A stretch of 64,000 nt of DNA from NCBI GenBank assembly GCA_963727955.1, contig CAVSII010000003.1, positions 186,001 through 250,000 of the forward strand, read 5' to 3'. The notes beneath the pieces are model-generated. The model worked only from the letters and a program-made list of their open reading frames with translations. It was not told the origin of the DNA and ran no database searches. The DNA is from Bog-756 sp963727955 (GTDB lineage: Bacteria; Actinomycetota; Acidimicrobiia; Acidimicrobiales; RAAP-2). Numbering within the stretch: position 1 is the first letter of the stretch; each line of letters starts with the position of its first letter. Position numbers and translations under genes: made by a program. Positions 19,655 through 28,439 of this stretch are shown here, in pieces.

Positions 19655-20904
19655 CCACCACCACCACCGACAGCGGACTGGACGTGGCCCGGATCCGCAA
19701 GGACTTCCCGCTCCTCGGGCGAGAAGTCAACGGACATCCCATCACCTACCTCGATTCGGCCTCGTCGTCGCAACGGCCGACCGCCGTTCTCGATGCCATG
19801 CGCGAGTACGAGGAGACCACCCACGCCAACGTGCACCGCGGGGTGTACGCCATCGCCGAAGAAGCCACCCGCCGGTTCGAAGAGTCTCGCCGGAAGGTCG
19901 GGGCGTTCATCGGAGCTCCCGACCCGGCGCGGGAGGTCGTCTTCGCCAAAAATGCCACCGAGGGCCTCAATCTGGTGGCCCACGCCTGGGGAAGGGCCAA
20001 CCTCCGGGCCGGCGACACCATCGTGCTCACCGAAATGGAGCACCATGCCAACATCGTGCCCTGGCACATGTTGGTCGAGGAGCGGGGCGTGACCATCCGG
20101 TGGATCCCGGTGGACGACGACGGGCGGCTCGACTTGGGGGACCTGGACCGACTGGTCGACGGGGCCAAGCTGGTCGGGGTCACCTGCATGTCCAACGTGC
20201 TGGGGACGGTCAATCCGATCAGCGCCATCGCCGAGGTGGCCCACGCCGCCGGAGCCGTCGTGGTTGCCGACGGGGCCCAGTCGGTCCCCCACCTCCCCAC
20301 CGATGTGTCCGCCCTGGGCGTGGACTTTTTGGCCTTCAGCGCCCACAAGATGGTCGGCCCCACCGGTATCGGAGTGCTGTGGGGACGCGCCGACCTGTTG
20401 GCCCAGCTTCCGCCCTTTTTGGGCGGCGGCGAGATGATCCTCGACGTGCGCAAGGACGGTTTCACGCCCAACGACATCCCCTGGCGCTTCGAGGCCGGTA
20501 CCCCGCCGATCGCCGAGGCCATCGGCCTCGGGGCGGCCGTCGACTATCTCTCTGCCATCGGGATGGCGGCCATAGAGGAGCACGACCGGGCCCTGACCGC
20601 CTACGCCATAACCACCCTGAAGGAGCGGTTCGGCGACGACCTCACCCTGTTCGGTCCCCCGGACACCACCCACCGGGGCGGCGTCCTGTCGTTCGCCTAC
20701 CGCGGCATCCATCCCCACGACATCTCGCAGATCCTCGACAACTACGGCGTATGCGTAAGGGCCGGCCATCACTGCGCCAAGCCCCTGATGCGCCGTCTGG
20801 GGGTCAACGCCACCGCCCGCGCCTCCTTCGCTCTCTACAACGAGGAGTCCGAAGTGGACGTGCTGGCCGATGCTCTGGCCGAGGCGGGAGCGTTCTTCGG
20901 ATGA
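19651..20904 (+). CDS. sufS: Cysteine desulfurase SufS
   Basis: 417 residues from the ATG at 19651-19653 (4-base overlap with sufC; GAGG ten bases upstream). An ATG nine bases earlier is possible but too close to the ribosome site. The pyridoxal-phosphate Lys is Lys233 in FSAHKMVGP, cofactor contacts lie in TEMEHHANIVPW and ADGAQSVPH, and the persulfide Cys375 is in RAGHHCAKP. Type II (SufS) rather than IscS by the RAGHHCA motif. It passes sulfur to the SufU encoded next. Confidence 0.95.
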   Translation: MTTTTTDSGLDVARIRKDFPLLGREVNGHPITYLDSASSSQRPTAVLDAMREYEETTHANVHRGVYAIAEEATRRFEESRRKVGAFIGAPDPAREVVFAKNATEGLNLVAHAWGRANLRAGDTIVLTEMEHHANIVPWHMLVEERGVTIRWIPVDDDGRLDLGDLDRLVDGAKLVGVTCMSNVLGTVNPISAIAEVAHAAGAVVVADGAQSVPHLPTDVSALGVDFLAFSAHKMVGPTGIGVLWGRADLLAQLPPFLGGGEMILDVRKDGFTPNDIPWRFEAGTPPIAEAIGLGAAVDYLSAIGMAAIEEHDRALTAYAITTLKERFGDDLTLFGPPDTTHRGGVLSFAYRGIHPHDISQILDNYGVCVRAGHHCAKPLMRRLGVNATARASFALYNEESEVDVLADALAEAGAFFG

Positions 20905-21022
20905 GGGCAGGCCGGTACGCTGGGGCTGTGATGCGCACATGTGGAAGCCGGCGTCGCCCCCTGGCCGGCCGACGGGTCGTCCTCTCCCCGGGGGATGCGA
21001 CCGGACCTGGACGAGGCCGCTC

Positions 21023-21547
21023 GTGAACAACCTCGAAGACCTCTACCGCGAGATCATCCTCGACCACTACCGGTCGCCCCGTAACCGCGGCGAACTGGCG
21101 TCCCCTCCGGCCCTACGGATGGAGGGCTTCAATCCCCTGTGCGGCGACGAGATCGTCGTGACCCTGGAGGTCAAGGACGGCGTGGTGTCGGACATCAAGA
21201 TCGCCGGGACAGGGTGCTCCATCAGCCAGTCGTCCGCCTCGCTGATGTCGGCCGCCGTAAAGGGGCGGCCCATCCCCGAGGTTCGGGATCTCATCCGCAC
21301 CTTCAAGGGGATGATGTCCATCCACGAGGCCACCCTTCCTTCGAGCAACGGTGCCGATGGCAAAGGCCCCACGGAGGCGGGCGCCGATGTGGAGCCGATC
21401 GAGCCCCAGGCCATCGATGTCGACGCACTGGGCGAGCTGGCTGCCCTCCAGGGAGTGGTCAAGTTTCCCGTGCGCATCAAGTGCGCCACCCTGAGCTGGA
21501 ACACCCTGGCTGAGGGCCTCGACGCCCCCGAGGCGTCGAACGCCTGA
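21023..21547 (+). CDS. sufU: SufU, zinc-dependent sulfurtransferase for SufS
   Basis: 174 residues from a GTG at 21023 with GAGG upstream; longer frames lack homology. The zinc ligands are in place: Cys40 and Asp42 (PLCGDE), Cys65 (GTGCSISQSSASLM) and Cys154 (IKCATLSW). The 18-21-residue insertion that separates SufU from IscU is present before the last Cys. A Gly/Asp/Glu-rich insert (about 108-130) is longer than usual. It accepts persulfide from SufS and hands it to SufBCD. The gap to sufS is 118 bases. Confidence 0.93.
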   Translation: MNNLEDLYREIILDHYRSPRNRGELASPPALRMEGFNPLCGDEIVVTLEVKDGVVSDIKIAGTGCSISQSSASLMSAAVKGRPIPEVRDLIRTFKGMMSIHEATLPSSNGADGKGPTEAGADVEPIEPQAIDVDALGELAALQGVVKFPVRIKCATLSWNTLAEGLDAPEASNA

Positions 21548-21581
21548 TCGCCGGGCCACCGACGGCGGCGCTACCGGAGGA

Positions 21582-23075
21582 TTACGGGGTGCACGGCGTC
21601 GGGTCGAAGCTGGTGTCGACGGTCGTGGTGGTTTCGGCAGTGGCCTGGGTGGGCGGTGTCGACTCACCCGGTGGCACCGTGGTGGTCGTGGTGGGCGGGA
21701 CCACGCCGTAGGGTCCGGGCGGCGGGGTGAGCGCCGTCTCGGGTGGTCCGTCGAGGAATTGGGTGATGGCCTGGTTGGCCTGGGGCTGTTGGGTGTAGAG
21801 GACGTCACCCAGGTCAGAGAACTCCGACGAGTAGGCCGAGTAGGTGGGCAGCGTGGCCGTGGCCAACGACTGCGACGCGAAGGTGTGGAACTCGCGGGCC
21901 AGGGTCACCAGTTCGGCCACCGTGAAGGTGGAGTCGATGGTCACTCCCTGGGCTACCGATCCGATGAAGGCGTTGAGGGTCAAGGGGTTGTACTTGGTCT
22001 CCGCCTCGTTGATCAGCGCTTTGAGGAAGGCGTTCTGTCGCTGGATGCGGCCGAAGTCGCTGGTTCCGTCGTACTGCCAGTACCCGTCTTCGAAGTACTG
22101 GTAATGACGGCTGCGGGCCACGGCCAGGGCGTAGCCGCCGTTGAGGAGCTGGCACCCGGGTTGGGTGATGTCGAGCCCGGTGTAGGTGTCCTTGGCCGGA
22201 TAGGGGAAGTTGAGATAGATCCCGCCGATGGCATCCACCGCGCCCACGAATCCCCCGAAATCGATCTGCACCACGTGCTCGATGGGAATGCCGAAGTTGG
22301 CTTCGATGGTTTGCACGAGCTGATCGGGACCGTTGTTGTACGTTGAGTTGATGCGGTTGTACTGACCGGTCTCCTCCGTGCTTCCGGCCACCGTCACCAT
22401 GGTGTCGCGGGGTATGGACAGCACGCTGATCTGTCCGGTGGCCGGCACGATGTGGACGATCTTGACCACGTCGCTGCGCTGCCCGGCCGTGGCCTCTTCG
22501 GTGCCGAGATGGACCGCCTCCGACTGCGATTCACCGGCCCGGGAGTCCGAGCCGATGAGCAGGACGTTGAAGGGCTGGCCGGGCGGGGCCGCCTCCAGGT
22601 GCTTGACCGTGACCTTGTGCACTTGGTTGAACCGGAACTTCACGTAGGCGAATCCGGAGCCCACCCCGACCAGGGCCAGGGCCACAACGATCACGGCGGC
22701 CAGCAATACCCGCTCGAGCCAGGTCCGCTTCCTCTTCTTCTTCCGTCGACCCTTCCGGGAATTGGCCGCCTCCCGCCTGGCCTTGCGGGTCAAGGCCACG
22801 CCGGCGTCTGCCGCCGCGCCCGGTGCAACGGCCGCCATTGCCGGGGCTGGGGTCAGGTCGGCGTCGGCCCCTCCACCCGGGAGTCCGGCGGCAGATCCGG
22901 ACACCGGAGCGACGGGCGGTTCGGCGGAGGGCCCAGCCGGTTCGGCCGAGGGCCCAGCCGGTTCGGCGGAGGATTCACCGTCCACCGGCGGCGGATCGGG
23001 AGGCCCTTCCGACCCTCCGTTGCCCGTAGTCGACTGGCCCTGTGCGCCGCCCCGTCGGCGATTTCGACGAGCCAT
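21582..23075 (-). CDS. LytR-CpsA-Psr (LCP) family cell-wall glycopolymer ligase
   Basis: 497 residues from the ATG at 23073-23075. A long cytoplasmic, low-complexity N-terminus contains a 7-residue repeat (SAEPAGP, 21-bp DNA repeat at 22917-22972) and a basic stretch (RKGRRKKKRKR), then one membrane segment (about 122-146), then the extracellular LCP domain. Its key residues are LLIGSDSRAGES, RSDVVKIVHI, SIPRDTMV, and the RSRHYQY...DFGRIQRQNAF region that binds the polyprenyl-diphosphate. A Thr/Pro-rich tail ends with Cys. It should attach wall polysaccharides to peptidoglycan. It sits between the two suf arms with no obvious link to them. Confidence 0.92.
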   Translation of the reverse strand: MARRNRRRGGAQGQSTTGNGGSEGPPDPPPVDGESSAEPAGPSAEPAGPSAEPPVAPVSGSAAGLPGGGADADLTPAPAMAAVAPGAAADAGVALTRKARREAANSRKGRRKKKRKRTWLERVLLAAVIVVALALVGVGSGFAYVKFRFNQVHKVTVKHLEAAPPGQPFNVLLIGSDSRAGESQSEAVHLGTEEATAGQRSDVVKIVHIVPATGQISVLSIPRDTMVTVAGSTEETGQYNRINSTYNNGPDQLVQTIEANFGIPIEHVVQIDFGGFVGAVDAIGGIYLNFPYPAKDTYTGLDITQPGCQLLNGGYALAVARSRHYQYFEDGYWQYDGTSDFGRIQRQNAFLKALINEAETKYNPLTLNAFIGSVAQGVTIDSTFTVAELVTLAREFHTFASQSLATATLPTYSAYSSEFSDLGDVLYTQQPQANQAITQFLDGPPETALTPPPGPYGVVPPTTTTTVPPGESTPPTQATAETTTTVDTSFDPTPCTP

Positions 23076-23138
23076 GGAGGTGCACGCTACCAACCCGAGG
23101 CCGGCGGTTGGTGGTAGCCCCCGGTGTACACCTACAGG

Positions 23139-23885
23139 TCAGGTGTAGGCGGCGTACCCGGTGCGATCGACCATCTCGGCCAGCTCGTGGTCGCCGGTGG
23201 CCACCACCCGACCGTCGGAGAGGACGTGGACCACGTCGGGCCGGAGCACGTCGAGCAACCGGCGGAAGTGGGTGATGGCCAGTACCCCGAGTCCCCACTC
23301 GGATGTGGCCTCCTGCACGCGACGCCCCACCGCTCCCAGGGCGTCGACGTCCAGTCCCGAATCGATCTCGTCGAGGACGGCGAAGCGGGGTCGGAGGACA
23401 CCCAGCTGGAGAGTCTCGTTGCGCTTGCGCTCCCCGCCCGAGAGGTCGACATTGAGGGGACGGTCGAGGAACCGCTCATCGAAGCCGATGCGGCGTGCCT
23501 CTACGTGCAGTCGCTCGCTCATCCCCCCGGCCCTGCCGTCGGTCCCCCCGCCGGGCACGGAAGCCTGAGCCGCCGACAGGGACGCCGTCAACGACACCCC
23601 CGGCACCTCGATCGGGTTCTGCATGCCCACGAACAGTCCGGCCCGGGCCCGGCGCCAGGTGGGCAGAGACAGCAGGTCGACGCCGTCCAGGGTGACCGAG
23701 CCGTCCAGGATCTCGTAGCCGGGCCTTCCCATCAGCACGTGGGCCAGTGTGCTCTTGCCCGACCCGTTGGGGCCCATCACAGCGTGAACCTCTCCGCTGC
23801 GCACGGCGAGGGTCACGCCCCGCAGGATCTCCCGCCCCGGTATGCCGGCACGGAGCCCCTCGATGCGCAGTTCGCTCGGGCTCAT
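23139..23885 (-). CDS. sufC: Second SufC-type Fe-S assembly ATPase
   Basis: 248 residues from the ATG at 23883-23885 (4-base overlap with the Rieske gene stop). Walker A is MGPNGSGKST, the signature is LSGGERKRNETLQL, Walker B runs into LDEIDSGLDVDAL, and the switch His is in AITHFRRLL. All ATPase motifs are intact. A Gly-rich insert (VPGGGTDGRAGG) lies before the signature helix, absent from the copy at 18878. It forms an operon sufD, Rieske, sufC. It could replace or complement the other SufC in the SufBCD complex. Confidence 0.92.
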   Translation of the reverse strand: MSPSELRIEGLRAGIPGREILRGVTLAVRSGEVHAVMGPNGSGKSTLAHVLMGRPGYEILDGSVTLDGVDLLSLPTWRRARAGLFVGMQNPIEVPGVSLTASLSAAQASVPGGGTDGRAGGMSERLHVEARRIGFDERFLDRPLNVDLSGGERKRNETLQLGVLRPRFAVLDEIDSGLDVDALGAVGRRVQEATSEWGLGVLAITHFRRLLDVLRPDVVHVLSDGRVVATGDHELAEMVDRTGYAAYT

Positions 23886-24226
23886 GGAACCACCACCGAC
23901 ACGTCGTCCCCCTCGACCACCACGTCGAAGACGGGGACCGGCCGGGTGGCCGGCAGCGAGCACGGTTCGCCGGTACGCAGGTCGAAGGTCGATCCGTGCT
24001 TGGCGCACTCGATCTCGCACTCGTCGGGCAAGACCTCGCCCTCGGCCAGCGAGTAGTCCTCGTGACTGCACCGGTCGCCCACAGCCAGGAAGTCGTCGCC
24101 GATGCGGACCAGCGCCACCCGTAGCCCGGCGACGTCGAATCGTCTGGCCTGCCCCGATTGGAGGTCGCCGCGATGACAGAGGAAGGCGGTGCGGGATTGC
24201 CGGTCGGTGGAGGCGGGATCAGTCAA
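23882..24226 (-). CDS. Rieske-type [2Fe-2S] ferredoxin
   Basis: 114 residues from a TTG at 24224-24226 that overlaps the sufD stop by 8 bases. The Rieske ligands are Cys53-x-His55 (RCSHEDYSL) and Cys74-x2-His77 (ECAKHGSTF). The length equals that of non-haem Rieske ferredoxins. In actinobacterial suf operons such a ferredoxin typically lies between sufD and sufC, and is thought to supply electrons or serve as an acceptor for cluster assembly. Soluble and cytoplasmic; no signal peptide. Confidence 0.92.
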   Translation of the reverse strand: MTDPASTDRQSRTAFLCHRGDLQSGQARRFDVAGLRVALVRIGDDFLAVGDRCSHEDYSLAEGEVLPDECEIECAKHGSTFDLRTGEPCSLPATRPVPVFDVVVEGDDVSVVVP

Positions 24227-25568
24227 CGTGGGCCCCGGTCCGAGAGGCGAGGGCCCGGCCGATCATGGGCCGGGCGCCGTCCACGGGGACCTGGTCGGCG
24301 ATCCCCTCGAAGAAGCCGGCCACGATGAGCCGCTCGGCCACATCCGGCTCGATACCACGGGATTCGAGGTAGTAGAGCTGGTCCTCGTCCACCGGTCCCA
24401 CCGTCGAACCGTGGCTGCACTTCACGTCGTTCTCCTCGATGTCGAGGTTGGGCACCGAGTCGGCATGGGCGCCCTCGTCGAGCACCAGATTGTGGTTGGT
24501 CTGCATGGCGTCGGAGCGGACCGCGCCCTTGCGGACCCGGATGAGTCCGCTGTAGACGGAGTGGGACCGGTCGGCCACCGCCCCCATGAACAGCAGATCG
24601 CTGGTGGTCCGCGGGGCCCGGTGGTCCTGCAGGGTGCGGAAGTCGAGCATCTGCTCGTCCCGACCGACGAAAGCAGCCCGCAGCCGGCTGGTGCCGCCAT
24701 CTCCCTGCAGTGCCGAGTCGGTACGGAGGCGGGCGTAGCTCCCACCCAGGGCCACAGCGAAGCTCTCCAGGACGGCGTCGCCCCCGATCACGCTGGCCTG
24801 GTGGGCCAGCTGCCAGGTGGCCGGGCCCAGCGACTGGACGCTCACATAGCGGAGGGTGGCTTCGTCAGCCAGGCGCAGCTCGGTCACCGGTACCACCAGA
24901 CGGTCGGGGTGGACGGACGGGGCCACGTGGTTGACCGGCGGCGGTGTGCCCCCCAGCTCGGCCAACAACGGGTCGTCGACGTCGACGACGATCTCCACCA
25001 CGCTGGCCACCGACCCGGCGGCCGCCCGGATGACGGTGCGGGGGAAGATGGCCTCGCCGCCGTCGCCCGACACGGCATGGATGACCACCACCGGGAGGTC
25101 GACCACGGCGTGGGGGGCGACATCGATGACCAACGGGTCGGCCACGAAGGCGTCGTTGAGCAGAACGTAGTCGTGAGGATCGCCGACCACCGATCCGAGG
25201 AGGTCGTCGCCGTCCTCCTGCTCGCCGGCTCGTCCGAGCGACAGCAGGCTGTCGTCGGTCGATGACGCCACCGTGGCCAGCACACCGTTGAGTGTCACCA
25301 TCAGGCCCGAACGAGGGCCCAGGGTGTCGACCAGAGCCCGCACCCGGTCCGACGGGGAGGGCCCGGCGGCCGACAGACCGGTCGGAGCGGCGCCGACCGG
25401 GTGGTAGCGATCGAGGTCGAGTTGGTCGATACGGCTGTACCGCCAGACCTCGTCCTTCTCGGTGGGCAGAACGGACGTGCCGAACGACTCGGCCGCGGCC
25501 GATCGTCGGCGTTGCAGCCAGGCGGGCCCCGGAAGGGATCGGGCGGTCTCAGGAGTGAAGGTGGACAG
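24219..25568 (-). CDS. sufD: Fe-S cluster assembly protein SufD
   Basis: About 449 residues. The conserved N-terminus (STFTPETARSLPGPAWL, then DEVWRYSRIDQLD) is present, but no ATG, GTG or TTG lies in frame before it and a stop occurs at 25602. The best start is a CTG at 25566-25568, giving M-STFTPETARSL, exactly where SufD proteins begin; GAGAGG lies 11 bases upstream. A GTG at 25343 would delete the conserved N-terminus. The beta-helical core and the C-terminal ENDVKCSHGSTVG and DEDQLYYLESRGI motifs are typical. It forms the scaffold with SufB. Alternatively an undetected indel hides a normal start. Confidence 0.9.
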   Translation of the reverse strand: MSTFTPETARSLPGPAWLQRRRSAAAESFGTSVLPTEKDEVWRYSRIDQLDLDRYHPVGAAPTGLSAAGPSPSDRVRALVDTLGPRSGLMVTLNGVLATVASSTDDSLLSLGRAGEQEDGDDLLGSVVGDPHDYVLLNDAFVADPLVIDVAPHAVVDLPVVVIHAVSGDGGEAIFPRTVIRAAAGSVASVVEIVVDVDDPLLAELGGTPPPVNHVAPSVHPDRLVVPVTELRLADEATLRYVSVQSLGPATWQLAHQASVIGGDAVLESFAVALGGSYARLRTDSALQGDGGTSRLRAAFVGRDEQMLDFRTLQDHRAPRTTSDLLFMGAVADRSHSVYSGLIRVRKGAVRSDAMQTNHNLVLDEGAHADSVPNLDIEENDVKCSHGSTVGPVDEDQLYYLESRGIEPDVAERLIVAGFFEGIADQVPVDGARPMIGRALASRTGAHVD

Positions 25569-25683
25569 GTCGGGAACAGCCTCTCGCGAAAGGAGGCCCG
25601 GTCACGAGCCTCGCTTCCATCCTACCGGCCTGTCCCTCGCCCACGACCCGGATCCCATCCCGGGCTTGGCCTACGCTCGACCC

Positions 25684-26568
25684 ATGGCTCGCGCCCCCCA
25701 CACCAGGACGGCGACCGCCGACCCGGCCGTCGCCTCCTTCTCTTCGGAGGTTCTGACCCTGGAGGTCGACGGCCACGTGGCCACCCTGTGGTTGGACCGC
25801 CCGTCCAAGCTCAACGCCCTGGGCCCGGCCTTCTGGTCGGACCTCCCCCTGGCCATGGCCGCCATCGGAGACGATCCCACCATCCGGGTGGTCATCGTCG
25901 CCGCTCGGGGCCCACACTTCACTGTCGGGCTCGACCTGGTGGCCATGTCCGGGCTGGCCGGACCCTCGACCCCGGCCGGCGAGGCCCCGCCCTCGATGGC
26001 GGCGCGGGCCCGGTCGTCCCATGTGGCCATCCGGCGCATGCAAGCCTCGGTGACCTCCCTGGCCGCCTGCGCCGTGCCCACCATCGCCGCCATCCACGGC
26101 TACTGCATCGGCGGCGGGGTGGACCTGGCCGCCGCCTGCGACATCCGACTGGCCAGTGCCGACGCCACCTTTTCGGTCCGCGAGACCAAGGTGGCCATCG
26201 TGGCCGATCTGGGCAGCCTGCAGCGCCTGCCGGCCATCATCGGCCAGGGCCACATGGCCGAGTTGGCCTACACCGGCAAGGACATCACCGCCGAGCGGGC
26301 GGCGACCATCGGACTGGTCAATCACGTGGCCGACGACGCCGACGGGGTCCACCGACAGGCGAGGTCGCTGGCCGAGGAGATCGCCGCCAACTCACCGCTG
26401 GCCGTGCAGGGGACCAAGGCGGTGCTCACCGCCGGCCAGGGTCGGTCGGTGGCCGAGGGCCTCGACTACGTGGCCGCCTGGAACGCAGGCTTCCTGGCCT
26501 CGGACGATCTGGTCGAAGCCATGGCCGCCTTCATGGAGAAACGGCCGGCGGTGTTCACCGGTCGCTAG
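25684..26568 (+). CDS. Enoyl-CoA hydratase/isomerase family, dienoyl-CoA isomerase (ECH1)-like
   Basis: 294 residues from the ATG at 25684. Crotonase fold with the oxyanion-hole segments ARGPHFTVGLDLVAM and GYCIGGGVDLAAACD. Acidic residues fall where delta3,5-delta2,4-dienoyl-CoA isomerases have theirs: Asp in GGGVDLAAACD, Glu in SVRETKVAIVAD, and Asp in the same segment followed by LGSLQRLP. Hydratases have Glu/Glu instead. It would isomerise dienoyl-CoA intermediates in unsaturated fatty-acid oxidation. It is divergent from sufD (116-base gap) and convergent with the four-Cys gene, so it interrupts the sufB-sufD side without being part of it. Confidence 0.85.
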   Translation: MARAPHTRTATADPAVASFSSEVLTLEVDGHVATLWLDRPSKLNALGPAFWSDLPLAMAAIGDDPTIRVVIVAARGPHFTVGLDLVAMSGLAGPSTPAGEAPPSMAARARSSHVAIRRMQASVTSLAACAVPTIAAIHGYCIGGGVDLAAACDIRLASADATFSVRETKVAIVADLGSLQRLPAIIGQGHMAELAYTGKDITAERAATIGLVNHVADDADGVHRQARSLAEEIAANSPLAVQGTKAVLTAGQGRSVAEGLDYVAAWNAGFLASDDLVEAMAAFMEKRPAVFTGR

Positions 26569-26574
26569 ATGGCG

Positions 26575-26919
26575 TCAGCGCTTGCGGCGCCACCAGCGGC
26601 CCTCGCGGCGCTCCTCGCGAGCGTCCTCCTCGCGGACCTCGGCCACGATGCCAGGACCGACGGCGTTGATGATGTCTTCCGCCTGATCGAGGAGCTTGGC
26701 CGCCTCCTCGCCGGGCACATCGGGCATCGGCTCGAGGGCGGGCTCGACCAGCGAGCCGTGGGCCCAGCCCACATCGGCCAACCGGCGGGCGTAGGAAGGA
26801 CAGTTGTCAGGACACTTCCAGGGGGCTTCGGGGGCCAAATCGAGGACGCAGAAACGGGCCACCTCGCCCGAGTCGTAGGTCCGGCTCTGGAAATGCTTGC
26901 ACTCTTCCCTCATCGGCAT
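26575..26919 (-). CDS. Four-cysteine small protein downstream of sufB
   Basis: 114 residues from an ATG at 26917-26919; a longer frame to 26973 is possible. Four cysteines lie in the first 40 residues: Cys in REECKHF, Cys in VARFCVLD, and two in WKCPDNCPSY. The spacing suits a zinc or Fe-S site. The rest is charged, ending in an Arg/Glu-rich tail (EVREEDAREERREGRWWRRKR, 21 residues in all). It starts 80 bases after the sufB stop in the same direction, so it is probably co-transcribed with sufB. I do not recognise a named family. Confidence 0.7.
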   Translation of the reverse strand: MPMREECKHFQSRTYDSGEVARFCVLDLAPEAPWKCPDNCPSYARRLADVGWAHGSLVEPALEPMPDVPGEEAAKLLDQAEDIINAVGPGIVAEVREEDAREERREGRWWRRKR

Positions 26920-26998
26920 GGTCCATCTTGCCTCTCTGACGGCTGCGGGTGCACGCACCGACGCCCTGCCCATGCGGACCCGACGGCAACCCCGTGGT

Positions 26999-28399
26999 TC
27001 AGCCGACCGATCCCTCCATCTGAAGCTCGATCAACCGACTCCACTCCACGGCGTACTCCATGGGAAGGGTTCGGGTGATGGGCTCGATGAATCCGTTGAC
27101 GATCATCCCCATGGCCTGGGTCTCCGACAGGCCACGGCTCATGAGATAGAACAGCTGGTCGTCGCCGACCTTGGACACCGTCGCCTCATGACCGATCCGG
27201 GCGTCGCGCTCGGCCACCTCCATGTACGGCTTGGTCTCCGACACGGCGGTGTCATCGAGCAGAAGGGCGTCGCAGCGGACGAAGCTCTTGGAGTGCTTGG
27301 CTCCCTCGTCGACGTGGACCAGGCCCCGGTAGGTGGTGATGCCGGTGTCCTTGGAGATCGACTTGGACACGATGGTGGAGGTGGTCTCCGGCGCGGCGTG
27401 GATCATCTTGGCCCCGGCGTCCTGATGCTGACCGGCGCCGGCGTAGGCCACCGACAGGACCTCGCCCGAGGCCTTGGGTCCCATCAGGTACACCGAGGGG
27501 TACTTCATGGTCAGCCGCGAGCCGATGTTGCCGTCGATCCACTCGACGTGGGCCTCGGCTTCGGCCCGGGCCCGCTTGGTCACCAGGTTGTAGACGTTGT
27601 TGGACCAGTTCTGGATGGTGGTGTACGTGATGCGTGAGCCCTCGAGAGCCACCAGCTCGACCACGGCCGAGTGCAGCGAGTCGCTGGTGTACACCGGTGC
27701 CGAGCAGCCCTCGATGTAGTGCACCTGGGACCCGACGTCGGCGATGATCAGGGTCCGCTCGAACTGGCCCATGTTTTCGGCGTTGATCCGGAAGTAGGCC
27801 TGCAGGGGCTGATCCACCACGACGCCGGGTGGGACGTAGATGAAGGAGCCACCGGACCAGACCGCCGAGTTGAGGGCGGCGAACTTGTTGTCGTTGGGCG
27901 GGATGATCGTCCCGAAGTACTTGCGGACCAGATCGGGGTAGTCGCGCACCGCCGTGTCCATGTCGCAGAAGATGATCCCCTGGGCCTCGAGGTCCTCGCG
28001 ATTGCGGTGGAAGACCACCTCCGACTCGTACTGGGCGGTGACCCCGGCCAGGTACTTCCGCTCGGCTTCGGGGATCCCCAGCTTCTCGTAGGTGTTCTTG
28101 ATGGCGTCGGGAAGGTCGTTCCAGTCCTCCACCTGACCCGAGGTCGGCTTGATGTAGTAGTAGATGTCGTCGAAGTCGAGATCGGGCATGTTGACGGCGA
28201 ACCAGGCGGCCATCTCCCGCTTCTCGAACCGCTGGAGGGCCCGCAGCCGGAAGTCCCGCATCCACTGCGGTTCCTTCTTCATGGCCGACATCTCGCGGAC
28301 GATGGACTCGTTCAATCCCTTCTTGGGCTTGAACACGTAGTCCTCTTCGTCGGACCACCCAAGCTTGTATTTTCCGATGTCGATGTCGGTGGTGGTCAT
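26999..28399 (-). CDS. sufB: Fe-S cluster assembly protein SufB
   Basis: 466 residues from the ATG at 28397-28399 with AGGAG five bases upstream; in-frame sequence further upstream is non-homologous. The family segments LGWSDEEDYVFKPKKGL, VYHNIR-like KKEPQWMRDFRL, SGGSFIYVPPGV and the C-terminal VRCDALLLDDTAVSETKPY are all present. The Cys in VRCDAL and His in IGHEATVSKVG match the residues proposed to build the nascent cluster. Core of the SufBC2D scaffold. A shared inverted-repeat operator candidate lies about 41 bases upstream. Confidence 0.95.
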   Translation of the reverse strand: MTTTDIDIGKYKLGWSDEEDYVFKPKKGLNESIVREMSAMKKEPQWMRDFRLRALQRFEKREMAAWFAVNMPDLDFDDIYYYIKPTSGQVEDWNDLPDAIKNTYEKLGIPEAERKYLAGVTAQYESEVVFHRNREDLEAQGIIFCDMDTAVRDYPDLVRKYFGTIIPPNDNKFAALNSAVWSGGSFIYVPPGVVVDQPLQAYFRINAENMGQFERTLIIADVGSQVHYIEGCSAPVYTSDSLHSAVVELVALEGSRITYTTIQNWSNNVYNLVTKRARAEAEAHVEWIDGNIGSRLTMKYPSVYLMGPKASGEVLSVAYAGAGQHQDAGAKMIHAAPETTSTIVSKSISKDTGITTYRGLVHVDEGAKHSKSFVRCDALLLDDTAVSETKPYMEVAERDARIGHEATVSKVGDDQLFYLMSRGLSETQAMGMIVNGFIEPITRTLPMEYAVEWSRLIELQMEGSVG

Positions 28400-28439
28400 C
28401 CGCGCTCCTGGGCTGCCGTCCGGGCGGACGAGCTGATTT

